Below the pieces are notes generated by a model. It had not been told where the DNA came from, did not search any database, and worked only from the letters and a program-made list of their open reading frames with translations. This document shows positions 19,821 to 27,045 of a stretch of DNA of 64,000 nt, one piece after another; positions within the stretch are counted from its first letter, which is position 1; every line of letters starts with the position of its first letter. A program made the position numbers and the translations under genes. Source of the DNA: Aquimarina latercula DSM 2041 (GTDB lineage: Bacteria > Bacteroidota > Bacteroidia > Flavobacteriales > Flavobacteriaceae). The DNA lies in contig NZ_AUMK01000010.1 in the NCBI RefSeq assembly GCF_000430645.1, positions 186,001 to 250,000 of the forward strand. The letters run 5' to 3'.

Positions 19821-20328
19821 AGAGTACCTACAACATATCACCACCTTTATTTTTGATATAGATGGGGTTCTAACCGATGGGACAGTATTAATTAATACCG
19901 ATGGAGAGTTATTAAGAACTATGAATATTAAAGATGGATATGCATTAAAAACTGCAGTTCAACAAGGATTTAATGTATGTATTATATCTGGAGGAAAAAA
20001 TGAAGGCGTAAGAAAAAGGTTAGAAGGTCTTGAAATAAAGGACATTTATTTAGGAGCTCATCATAAAGTGGAGCAACTTAATGAATATACGGATAACAAA
20101 AACATAAAACTGGAAAATGTCTTGTATATGGGTGACGATATCCCAGATTTACCGGTTATGAATATGGTAGGATTACCAACCTGTCCTCAAGACGCAGTGG
20201 CAGAAGTAAAAGAAGCCTCAAAATATGTTTCATTTAAAAAAGGTGGGAAGGGTTGTGTAAGAGATGTTATTGAACAAGTCTTAAAAGTACAAGGAAAGTG
20301 GGTTGCTAACTATAATGCCAAAGCGTAA
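19804..20328 (+). CDS. KdsC-like HAD phosphatase (3-deoxy-D-manno-octulosonate 8-phosphate phosphatase family)
   Basis: The 174-residue HAD subfamily III protein has motif [12 protein letters not shown] (nucleophile Asp and acid/base Asp), motif II IISGG and motif III with [10 protein letters not shown]. Lacking a cap domain, it fits KdsC-type phosphatases that dephosphorylate Kdo-8-phosphate for lipopolysaccharide. I chose the ATG at 19804, inside the end of the DUF2520 gene, because the open frame upstream (from 19723) is just the other reading frame of that gene. Translational coupling is likely. Substrate is inferred from family. Confidence 0.88.
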   Translation: MEKSYKEYLQHITTFIFDIDGVLTDGTVLINTDGELLRTMNIKDGYALKTAVQQGFNVCIISGGKNEGVRKRLEGLEIKDIYLGAHHKVEQLNEYTDNKNIKLENVLYMGDDIPDLPVMNMVGLPTCPQDAVAEVKEASKYVSFKKGGKGCVRDVIEQVLKVQGKWVANYNAKA

Positions 20329-20357
20329 ACTCTTTTATCATTTATAAAAAAGATACT

Positions 20358-20930
20358 ATGAAATTAGTCTTTGCTACTAACAACCTAAATAAACTAAAAG
20401 AGGTACAAGAGCTTATCCCCTCTCGCATTCAACTACTAAGCCTGTCCGATATCGGTTGTACTGAAGATATTCCGGAAACTTCTCCAACTATTGAAGGCAA
20501 TGCTATTCAAAAAGTTCAATATATCAAAGAACATTATGGATATGATTGCTTTGCTGATGATACGGGATTACAAGTTGATAGTCTAGATGGTGAACCTGGT
20601 GTATATTCTGCTAGGTATGCAGGAAAAGCAAAGGATTCTAATGCTAATATGCTGAAACTTCTAACAAACTTAGAAGAAAAGGAAAATCGAAATGCACAAT
20701 TTAAAACAGTCATTGCACTTTGCATTAATGATAGGCTACATACGTTTACTGGCATCTGTAAAGGAACCATAACTAAGGAAAAAAGAGGAGATCAAGGTTT
20801 TGGATATGATCCGGTTTTTCTACCTAATGGATTTGATGAAACTTTCGCAGAACTATCTCTTGAAGAAAAAAATAATATAAGTCATAGGGCGATAGCCATT
20901 AAAAAACTGATTATATTTTTAAATAATTAA
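20358..20930 (+). CDS. rdgB: RdgB/HAM1 XTP/dITP pyrophosphatase
   Basis: The 190-residue protein has the RdgB signatures [12 protein letters not shown] at the N-terminus, [22 protein letters not shown] in the middle (given here as family motif), and GFGYDPVF and SHRAIA near the C-terminus. It hydrolyses dITP, XTP and ITP to monophosphates, keeping deaminated purines out of DNA. It ends the DUF2520-KdsC-RdgB operon and overlaps the stop codon of the convergent CPBP gene. Confidence 0.95.
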   Translation: MKLVFATNNLNKLKEVQELIPSRIQLLSLSDIGCTEDIPETSPTIEGNAIQKVQYIKEHYGYDCFADDTGLQVDSLDGEPGVYSARYAGKAKDSNANMLKLLTNLEEKENRNAQFKTVIALCINDRLHTFTGICKGTITKEKRGDQGFGYDPVFLPNGFDETFAELSLEEKNNISHRAIAIKKLIIFLNN

Positions 20931-21559
20931 CCTGCATCTGGAAATGCCAACATATCACCCATTCCAACTGTAAAGAGCCAGTTTCCATAAATAGCGTGTT
21001 CGATAGAAACTAATGTGGTTGATTTTGTTCTTTGATATGTAAATGCAAATAAAAGTCCTCCTAAAAAAGTAAGCAACTGAACAAGAAAGCTTCTTAAAAA
21101 AATATGCGCTAATGAAAAAAGAATTGCATTTAAAAAAATAAATAGCCATTTATTCTTTATCAAATTTTCATATCTATCATAAAAAAATGTTCTATAAATA
21201 ACCTCCTGTGGCCATACAGATAGAAAGGTATATACAATTAAAATGACACCCCATAACATAGGTTTCTTTATTAAAACCGAAAATAACTTATCGGGAGCAA
21301 CCCAAAAAACATACAAACTAGTAACCACCACAATAATAGCTAGTTTAACGACCGTTTCTTTCCAAAACGGCTTCCAAAAAGTTTTATCTGGGAATTTTAT
21401 TTTAAGAAGTTTAGATTTTCTTAAATGAATAAGAATGTATACAAATCCAGCAACAGTTAAACCAACTTTTATAGGAGTTGGATAGGTAAATAAAAAACTA
21501 ACCGGAAGTAAAACGAATAAAAAGAACAGCTCAATTCCTCTAGTAAAAGTAGGTTGCAT
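20927..21559 (-). CDS. CPBP family intramembrane protease-like protein
   Basis: This hydrophobic protein of 210 residues has about six to eight membrane segments and the CPBP/Abi motifs [12 protein letters not shown] (first motif, E-x3-R), FSLAHIF (second motif, His) and a C-terminal [13 protein letters not shown] proteins include CAAX prenyl endopeptidases; many bacterial members have unknown substrates. The first motif has Gln-Glu where Glu-Glu is common. I chose ATG at 21559 (MQPTFTRG); an ATG at 21607 would add 16 residues without family-like sequence. It ends convergently with rdgB, the two stop codons overlapping. Confidence 0.8.
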   Translation of the reverse strand: MQPTFTRGIELFFLFVLLPVSFLFTYPTPIKVGLTVAGFVYILIHLRKSKLLKIKFPDKTFWKPFWKETVVKLAIIVVVTSLYVFWVAPDKLFSVLIKKPMLWGVILIVYTFLSVWPQEVIYRTFFYDRYENLIKNKWLFIFLNAILFSLAHIFLRSFLVQLLTFLGGLLFAFTYQRTKSTTLVSIEHAIYGNWLFTVGMGDMLAFPDAG

Positions 21560-21619
21560 CAATATTAATTTTTCACTAATTTCTGGATAAAAAATGAAAC
21601 AAATCATTTTTTAACAAAT

Positions 21620-21759
21620 AAAAAAAGCCTCTGGGCAAGAGGCTTTTGTTTAGGGAAATCAAATTTTGGGGTCTATTCGATTTACAATTTTGGGGTAATC
21701 AAACTTCGGTATTCCAAGAATACCTTAAAACTAATTCATGTTATATCAATCATTAACAA
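21620..21759 (-). ncRNA. Candidate small RNA, unit 1
   Basis: A -7 box TATCTTTG (21765-21772, read on the minus strand) predicts a start near 21759. The run ends at a hairpin with 10-base arms (21623-21632 and 21638-21647) followed by seven Ts, giving an RNA of about 140 bases. It contains two CCCCAAAATT blocks (21661-21672 and 21689-21698 region) and shares the 13-mer TTAAAACTAATTC (plus strand, 21725-21737) with unit 2. No ATG opens a reading frame of useful length. Existence as an RNA is inferred. Confidence 0.5.
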
Positions 21760-21823
21760 CACTTCAAAGATACATGCTATATCAGAAAAAGGCGATAAAG
21801 TTATTTTACAAAAATTAAATAAT

Positions 21824-21849
21824 ATCGATAAAAAGCATTTTTAATCGAT
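21824..21849 (-). promoter_or_regulatory. Direct-repeat operator of unit 1
   Basis: ATCGAT at 21824-21829 and again at 21844-21849 (20-base period, each preceded by a T-run on the minus strand) lies exactly 51 bases upstream of the -7 box. Two half-sites on nearly the same helix face suggest a dimeric activator; LytTR-type regulators bind similarly spaced pairs. Confidence 0.55.
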
Positions 21850-21947
21850 AAAACGCAAGATCACTAATTACTACTCACCTTATACTTTGATATGAAACAT
21901 TTTATCACTGCAAAACACTACAAGGAAGATACATGTAAACTTAAATA

Positions 21948-22075
21948 ATAAAAAAGCCTCCTGAGGTTAGAGGCTTATTAGCATTGGGGGCGAAATAAAT
22001 TTTGGGGCAAAAAAAGGTACTTAAACATAGAGGTAACATTAAAACTAATTCTATTCAGTAATTACTCTTTTTTTA
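21948..22075 (-). ncRNA. Candidate small RNA, unit 2
   Basis: The -7 box TATTTTTG (22081-22088, minus strand) predicts a start near 22075. The end is a hairpin with arms AAGCCTC (21954-21960) and GAGGCTT (21970-21976) followed by a T-run, for about 128 bases. It contains the 13-mer shared with unit 1 (22039-22051) and a 14-base block, TTGGGGCAAAAAAA on the plus strand (22002-22015), identical in unit 3. No reading frame is shared with the other units. Confidence 0.5.
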
Positions 22076-22139
22076 CATTTCAAAAATACTATTAACATTT
22101 AATTTTCATAGATAACAATAGATAAACAAACAATAAAAC

Positions 22140-22165
22140 ATCGATTAAAAGCAAAAAAATTCGAT
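22140..22165 (-). promoter_or_regulatory. Direct-repeat operator of unit 2
   Basis: ATCGAT (22140-22145) and TTCGAT (22160-22165, plus strand) repeat with a 20-base period and stand 51 bases upstream of the unit 2 -7 box, the same geometry as units 1 and 3. Confidence 0.55.
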
Positions 22166-22211
22166 AAAAACATAGATTCTTTAAATCAAGAATTAACAGA
22201 AAGTAATACGC

Positions 22212-22357
22212 ACAAAAAAGCCTCATTAATGAGGCTTATAATTTGTCAAATTCAATCTTGGGGGAAATTAAATTTGTTGGGGCAAAAAAACGTAAACAAA
22301 TAATTCCAATTTTTCTCTCTCGTTATATATTCAATTCCTTTATATCTTTTCTTCTGA
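22212..22357 (-). ncRNA. Candidate small RNA, unit 3
   Basis: The -7 box TACTTTTG (22363-22370, minus strand) predicts a start near 22357. A perfect 20-base palindrome, AAGCCTCATT and its complement (22218-22237), followed by six Ts ends it, for about 145 bases. C-rich blocks are at 22258-22265 and 22277-22283 (plus-strand G-runs). A 68-codon open frame covers much of it but starts inside the operator and has no counterpart in units 1 and 2. Confidence 0.5.
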
Positions 22358-22421
22358 TGATTCAAAAGTACTTTATAAATACTTTTTTTATAAATATCCT
22401 TATACAAATATAACATATTTA

Positions 22422-22447
22422 ATCGACAAAAAACAAATATAATCGAC
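22422..22447 (-). promoter_or_regulatory. Direct-repeat operator of unit 3
   Basis: ATCGAC at 22422-22427 and 22442-22447 (GTCGAT after a T-run on the minus strand) repeats with a 20-base period, 51 bases upstream of the unit 3 -7 box. Confidence 0.55.
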
Positions 22448-22571
22448 AAAAAACACAAAATGTTTTTAAATAGCCGAAAACCAAAGTGTTTTTATAACCA
22501 AACAAAAAAATACATTGCATAAATTTTATTAATATCGTAACATTACATCCTTAAAATTTCGAATACAACGT

Positions 22572-24056
22572 ATGGAAAGTCAAAATATCAATCCCACTGG
22601 TCCCCAAAGTGAAGAAATTATTGAGAATAGAGAATTAAATATTTGGGAAGCATTAATTCCGATTATTGCCTTAGTAGGAATGTTATTTTACAATGTTTAT
22701 TTTGCTTTTGGTGATGATGCCTTAAGTGGAAGTAATCAATTTATTTTACTTCTAGGAGCAGCGGTTGCTGCCATCGTTGGTTTTTTTAATAAAGTCTCTT
22801 ACAAACAGATGATGGAGGAAGTTGCTCGAAATGTTAAATCAACTACTGGTGCTTTGTTAATACTTCTTATGGTGGGTTCGTTAGCAGGAACTTGGTTAAT
22901 TAGTGGTATTATCCCTACAATGATTTATTATGGTTTACAAATTCTTAATCCTACCATTTTTCTGGCTGCTTGTGTAATTATCTGTGCCATTATTTCTATT
23001 GCTACCGGTAGTTCTTGGACTACATCAGCTACTGTGGGTATTGCACTTATAGGAATTGGCGATACCTTAGGTATTTCACTTGGTATGACTGCAGGTGCTG
23101 TTATTTCTGGAGCATATTTTGGTGATAAAATGTCTCCATTATCAGATACTACTAATCTAGCTCCTGCAATGGCAGGAGGAGAATTATTTTCGCATATAAA
23201 ATATATGACCTATACCACAGTGCCTACTGTAATAGTTACCCTTATTATTTTTATTATAATAGGACTTACATTGGATACTTCTGGAACTCCAGAAATTGGG
23301 CAACAATTAGAAGCAATAAAAAGCGCATTTACAATTTCGCCTTGGTTGTTTATTGTACCAATTATTGTTATTGGTCTTATTATAAAAAAGACGCCTCCTT
23401 TAATTGCCTTATTAGCTGGTACATTATTAGGAGCTATTGCTGCTATTATTGCCCAACCCGACATCGTTATAAATATCGCTGGATCCGAAAAACTTGATTT
23501 CAATTCTGCATATATAGGTGTAATGAAAGCAATGACAGTAGATACAGCTGTTGAGACTTCTAGTAAAGAATTAAATGATCTATTTACAGCCGGTGGAATG
23601 TCCGGAATGCTCGGTACCATTTGGCTAATTGTTTGCGCTATGGTTTTTGGCGGTGTTATGGATGCTATTGGTGCTTTAGCCAGAATTAGCAAAGCTTTAT
23701 TAAGTTTATTTGACTCTGTATTTGGATTATTTGCCAGTACTGTAGCTAGTTGTTTAGCATTAAATCTTACTGCTTCTGACCAATATTTAGCAATTGTAGT
23801 ACCAGGAAGAATGTATGCCAAAGCATTTAAAGATAAAGGGCTTGCCCCAGAAAATTTGAGTAGAACTTTAGAAGACTCCGGAACAGTGACTTCAGTATTA
23901 GTTCCATGGAATACCTGCGGAGCTTATCAAAGTGGTGTTTTAGGTGTTCCTGTCGTAGATTATTTCTTTTTTGCAATCTTCAATTGGCTTAGTCCATTTA
24001 CAACATTACTTTTTGCTGCTTTCAGAATAAAAATTAAACAATTAGGGGATAAATAA
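22572..24056 (+). CDS. nhaC: NhaC family Na+/H+ antiporter
   Basis: The 494-residue membrane protein has about 11-12 hydrophobic segments and NhaC-type signatures: GSSWTTSATVGIALIGIG, then GAYFGDKMSPLSDTTNLAP, and near the C-terminus LEDSGTVTSVLVPWNTCGAY. It exchanges sodium for protons at the inner membrane, useful for a marine organism that also runs sodium-coupled symport. It stands alone with its own terminator. The long upstream region is occupied by the minus-strand repeat units. Confidence 0.93.
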   Translation: MESQNINPTGPQSEEIIENRELNIWEALIPIIALVGMLFYNVYFAFGDDALSGSNQFILLLGAAVAAIVGFFNKVSYKQMMEEVARNVKSTTGALLILLMVGSLAGTWLISGIIPTMIYYGLQILNPTIFLAACVIICAIISIATGSSWTTSATVGIALIGIGDTLGISLGMTAGAVISGAYFGDKMSPLSDTTNLAPAMAGGELFSHIKYMTYTTVPTVIVTLIIFIIIGLTLDTSGTPEIGQQLEAIKSAFTISPWLFIVPIIVIGLIIKKTPPLIALLAGTLLGAIAAIIAQPDIVINIAGSEKLDFNSAYIGVMKAMTVDTAVETSSKELNDLFTAGGMSGMLGTIWLIVCAMVFGGVMDAIGALARISKALLSLFDSVFGLFASTVASCLALNLTASDQYLAIVVPGRMYAKAFKDKGLAPENLSRTLEDSGTVTSVLVPWNTCGAYQSGVLGVPVVDYFFFAIFNWLSPFTTLLFAAFRIKIKQLGDK

Positions 24057-24072
24057 CAATATATATCATAAT

Positions 24073-24106
24073 AAAAAAGCGCATTCATTAAAGAGTGCGC
24101 TTTTTT
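24073..24106. terminator. Bidirectional terminator after nhaC
   Basis: Stem AAAAAAGCGCATTC / GAGTGCGCTTTTTT with a short loop lies between the convergent nhaC and thioesterase genes; A- and T-runs on both sides let it act on both strands. Confidence 0.85.
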
Positions 24107-24112
24107 AATTTT

Positions 24113-24508
24113 TCAATTTTTATCAATAATAGGGATCGGCTTTTTATCATTATCAATTGCTACAAATTTAAACAACCCCGAAACTGCTATCTCACGATCA
24201 TAGTTATACATCTCTTCTTTATAAATATCAACTTTTACCATACAACTAGTTCTACCTACTTCTTGAACCTTAGCTACAAGCTCTATAATAGTGCCCTCTG
24301 GAATAGGTTTTTCAAAATCAATTTTCCCTGTAGAAATCGTCACGACTTTTTTCCTACTAAAACGGGTAGCACAAATGAAAGAAACCTCATCCATTAATTG
24401 TAACGCAGTTCCACCGAATAAAGTTTCATAATGATTGGTTGTATTAGGAAAAACAGCCTTAAAGATTCTGGTTTCTGATTTTTTGATTAATTCATCAATA
24501 GTATTCAT
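24113..24508 (-). CDS. Acyl-CoA thioesterase, hotdog fold (YciA/BACH-like)
   Basis: The 131-residue single hotdog domain has the acyl-CoA hydrolase pattern TNHYETLFGGTALQLMDE near the N-terminus, the central helix of the fold, followed by strands containing VTISTGKIDFEKPIPEGT. It would hydrolyse acyl-CoA to fatty acid and CoA in the cytoplasm. Chain-length preference cannot be read. Single gene, convergent with nhaC. Confidence 0.88.
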   Translation of the reverse strand: MNTIDELIKKSETRIFKAVFPNTTNHYETLFGGTALQLMDEVSFICATRFSRKKVVTISTGKIDFEKPIPEGTIIELVAKVQEVGRTSCMVKVDIYKEEMYNYDREIAVSGLFKFVAIDNDKKPIPIIDKN

Positions 24509-24599
24509 ACAATAGTTATATAGTTTTTTCTTATCATTTTAATGAATAAAGATACTTGTTATACCTTTATCTTTGTCCTATATTTTTTAAAATTCTAGG

Positions 24600-25229
24600 A
24601 TGGAAATTATTGAAAGCCTTCAATGGCGATATGCAACAAAAAAGTTTGACAATACTCGTAAACTGCCACAAGAGAAAATTGATATACTTACTACAGCTTT
24701 TAACCTGACTGCCACTTCTTATGGATTGCAGCCTTTAAAACTAGTAGTTTTAAATGATAAGGAAATCCAAAAAGAACTTACCGCACATTCTTGGAACCAA
24801 CAACAAGTAGCGGATGCATCCCATATCTTAATTTTTTGTATTGAAAACACAGTAGGTGAAGCATATATCACAAAATATTTTGATAATGTAAAAGCAATAA
24901 GAGATACTCCCGAGGAAATATTAAAACCTTTTAAAGAACAACTGATAGATTCTTTTGAAAATAAAAGTGCAGATGAAATTTCTAATTGGGCAGCTAAACA
25001 AGCATACTTAGCTATGGGAAATCTGTTAACCGTATGCGCAACAGAAAAAATAGATGCCTGTCCTATGGAAGGTTTTATTTCTGAAAAATATGACGAAATT
25101 CTGAATCTTACTCAATTGGGGTTAACTTCTGTTTTAGTTCTACCTGTTGGATATCGATCTAAAAATGATATGTTTGCTGATTTAAAAAAAGTAAGACGTT
25201 CTATTAATGAAACCGTCATTACATTGTAA
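24600..25229 (+). CDS. NAD(P)H-dependent nitroreductase family oxidoreductase (NfsB-like)
   Basis: The 209-residue protein has the flavin-binding nitroreductase pattern: N-terminal RYATKKFD (phosphate-binding Arg/Lys), SYGLQPLKLVV, then CPMEGF and the C-terminal LPVGYRS with KVRR. Such FMN enzymes reduce quinones or nitroaromatics with NAD(P)H. The physiological substrate is unknown. A -7 box TATCTTTG lies at 24568-24575. Single gene. Confidence 0.9.
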   Translation: MEIIESLQWRYATKKFDNTRKLPQEKIDILTTAFNLTATSYGLQPLKLVVLNDKEIQKELTAHSWNQQQVADASHILIFCIENTVGEAYITKYFDNVKAIRDTPEEILKPFKEQLIDSFENKSADEISNWAAKQAYLAMGNLLTVCATEKIDACPMEGFISEKYDEILNLTQLGLTSVLVLPVGYRSKNDMFADLKKVRRSINETVITL

Positions 25230-25248
25230 TCAAATACTTGGCAGGATA

Positions 25249-25277
25249 TTTGGTGTCTTAAAAATGTTATATTTTTG
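25249..25277 (+). promoter_or_regulatory. Promoter of the secreted thioredoxin-like gene
   Basis: TTTG (25249-25252), 17 bases, then TATTTTTG (25270-25277) matches the Bacteroidetes -33/-7 pattern, 23 bases before the ATG at 25301. Confidence 0.45.
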
Positions 25278-25300
25278 TTGCACCTAAAACTTAATAAAAA

Positions 25301-25756
25301 ATGAAAAAAATAGTTCTTTTTTTATCATTAATCGCTACAACGTCTGTATTTGCTCAAAATAGTGAGTTGTACTGGTTAAATGATTTTGAAACTGCTAAAG
25401 AAATTTCTAAAGATGCTAAGAAACCAATTCTTATGTATTTTACAGGTAGTGATTGGTGTGCTCCTTGTATTATGCTTGAAGAAGATTTTTTTAGTACCAT
25501 TAGATTTAAGGAACTATCAAAAAGATTAATTTTATTAAAAGTAGATATTCCGAGAAGAATGGATGTAATTTCTGAGGAACAATTAAAAGCAAATAAAAAA
25601 CTACTAGCTAAATATAATAAGGAAGGTGGGTTTCCTAATATAATTGCACTAAATCATAAAGGGAAACTACTTGGTAAACAAGGCTCCTATAGTGCTTCTC
25701 TTAGAGATCCTGCTAGATACTTTAGTTTTGTTACCATGATTATTGAGAATTACTAA
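25301..25756 (+). CDS. Secreted thioredoxin-fold protein
   Basis: The 151-residue protein has a signal peptide (LSLIATTSVFAQ) and a thioredoxin fold with redox motif DWCAPC. A cis-proline region occurs at GGFPNI. It probably works in the periplasm as a disulfide reductase or isomerase, alone in its transcript. Partners are unknown. Confidence 0.85.
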   Translation: MKKIVLFLSLIATTSVFAQNSELYWLNDFETAKEISKDAKKPILMYFTGSDWCAPCIMLEEDFFSTIRFKELSKRLILLKVDIPRRMDVISEEQLKANKKLLAKYNKEGGFPNIIALNHKGKLLGKQGSYSASLRDPARYFSFVTMIIENY

Positions 25757-25786
25757 ATAAAAAGATAAAACATACACTATATAATC

Positions 25787-25822
25787 AAAACTCTTTTCGG
25801 TATTTTTGCCGAAAAGAGTTTT
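25787..25822. terminator. Terminator-like hairpin containing a -7 box
   Basis: Stem AAAACTCTTTTCGG / CCGAAAAGAGTTTT closes the thioredoxin-like gene. Its loop begins with TATTTTTG (25801-25808), a -7 consensus on the plus strand 33 bases before the next ATG, so the same element may terminate one gene and start the next. Confidence 0.7.
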
Positions 25823-25840
25823 TAATTTAACACCTCACCT

Positions 25841-27031
25841 ATGCCTGGATTCGAGCTATTTGGAGCTGAAGAAAAAAAAGAAGTTCAAGATGTATTAGAC
25901 AATGGAGTTTTAATGCGTTATGGTTTTGACGGGAATCGTAATGGACACTATAAAGCTTTAGAACTTGAAAGAGATTTAGCTGCAAAAATGCAAACGAAAT
26001 ATGCTCAAGTAGTATCTAGTGGTACTGCAGCTCTTACAGTGGCTTTAGCCTCTGCTGGTATTGGATCAGGTGATGAAGTAATCATGCCTACCTTTACTTT
26101 TGTAGCTAGTTTTGAAGCAATCCTTTCTGTTGGAGCTACTCCTATCTTGTGTGATATTGATGATACATTAACTTTAAATCCTGAGGCGGTAAAGGCTGCA
26201 ATTACATCAAAAACTAAGGCGGTCATGCCCGTTCATATGTGTGGTTCTATGGCTGATTTAAAGGCCTTAAAAGTAATCTGCGAAGAGAATAATTTAATCC
26301 TTTTAGAAGATGCATGCCAAGCAATTGGAGGTAGTTATGATAGTAAACCATTAGGTAGTTATGGTGATTTAGGATGTTTTTCTTTTGATTATGTAAAAAC
26401 TGTTACCTGTGGAGAGGGTGGTGGATTGATCACCAATTCTAAAACATACGCTGATAATGCTCATAAATATCAAGATCATGGACATGATCACGTTGGTAAC
26501 GATCGTGGAGCAGAAACACACCCCTTTTTGGGATACAATTACAGGCTTTCTGAATTGAATGCTGCAGTTGGTATTGCTCAATTAAGAAAATTAGATCAAA
26601 CTATAGCTATTCAAGAAAAAAATTATTCAATTCTTCGAGAGGCTTTATCAGAGATGCCACAAGTAAGCTTTAGACGAGTTCCCGAGACTGGAATTGAAAG
26701 TTATGCTTTTTTAAATATATTCTTACCTTCTGAAGAATTAGCAAGAAAAGGACACAAAGCCCTTGGCAGTCATGGTGTAGATGCCTGTTTTTATTGGTTC
26801 GATAATAACTGGCACTATTATAAAAAGTGGGAACATCTATTACAGCCTACATCGTTAAATGCGTTATCGCAAGCACAACTAGATGGTCTACAAAGAAATA
26901 ATCAATCTTTTGATGCTAGTGATGCTTGGATGGGTAGAACAATTTCTTGTTTAATAAAAGTAGGTTGGTCCGAAGCAGAGGTAAAAGAAAGAGCTTCAAA
27001 AATGATTGAAGCTCTACAAAGTATATTATAA
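25841..27031 (+). CDS. DegT/DnrJ/EryC1/StrS family PLP-dependent aminotransferase
   Basis: The 396-residue fold-type I aminotransferase has the family elements VVSSGTAALTVALAS, EVIMPTFTFVAS, LEDACQAIGG, the PLP lysine K186 in SFDYVKTVTCGEGG, and NYRLSELNAAVGIAQL. Members aminate keto sugars for lipopolysaccharide or glycan synthesis. No other sugar-nucleotide genes are nearby, so the substrate is open. It ends 14 bases from the convergent ribB stop. Confidence 0.9.
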   Translation: MPGFELFGAEEKKEVQDVLDNGVLMRYGFDGNRNGHYKALELERDLAAKMQTKYAQVVSSGTAALTVALASAGIGSGDEVIMPTFTFVASFEAILSVGATPILCDIDDTLTLNPEAVKAAITSKTKAVMPVHMCGSMADLKALKVICEENNLILLEDACQAIGGSYDSKPLGSYGDLGCFSFDYVKTVTCGEGGGLITNSKTYADNAHKYQDHGHDHVGNDRGAETHPFLGYNYRLSELNAAVGIAQLRKLDQTIAIQEKNYSILREALSEMPQVSFRRVPETGIESYAFLNIFLPSEELARKGHKALGSHGVDACFYWFDNNWHYYKKWEHLLQPTSLNALSQAQLDGLQRNNQSFDASDAWMGRTISCLIKVGWSEAEVKERASKMIEALQSIL

Positions 27032-27045
27032 AAAAGGACTGTTTC

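Larger units (their letters stand above)
21608..22571. other. Gene-free 0.96-kb region built from three divergent tandem units
   Basis: No convincing protein gene lies here. Three units, each of about 230-320 bases and reading on the minus strand, share the same order: a pair of TCGA half-sites 20 bases apart, a 51-base gap, a TAnnTTTG -7 box, a run of about 130-150 bases containing C-rich blocks (CCCCAAAATT or GCCCCAA), and a GCCTC/GAGGC hairpin followed by Ts. The spacing is the same in all three copies although the intervening sequence has diverged, which points to selection. Confidence 0.75.

Noticed and set aside
22252..22458. 68-codon minus-strand frame in unit 3 of the repeat region
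   Set aside because: It begins inside the half-site operator and upstream of the predicted transcript start, and no equivalent frame exists in units 1 and 2.
21608..22460. CRISPR array or insertion sequence as explanation of the three repeats
   Set aside because: Units are 230-320 bases long, diverged, each with promoter and terminator elements; there are no short identical repeats with spacers and no transposase or terminal inverted repeats.
23210..23821. 203-codon open frame on the minus strand inside nhaC
   Set aside because: It is antisense to a clear membrane protein gene, has no family-like motif or promoter, and results from the codon bias of the opposite strand.
24095..24397. 100-codon plus-strand frame over the thioesterase gene
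   Set aside because: Antisense to a convincing hotdog thioesterase and starting within the terminator.
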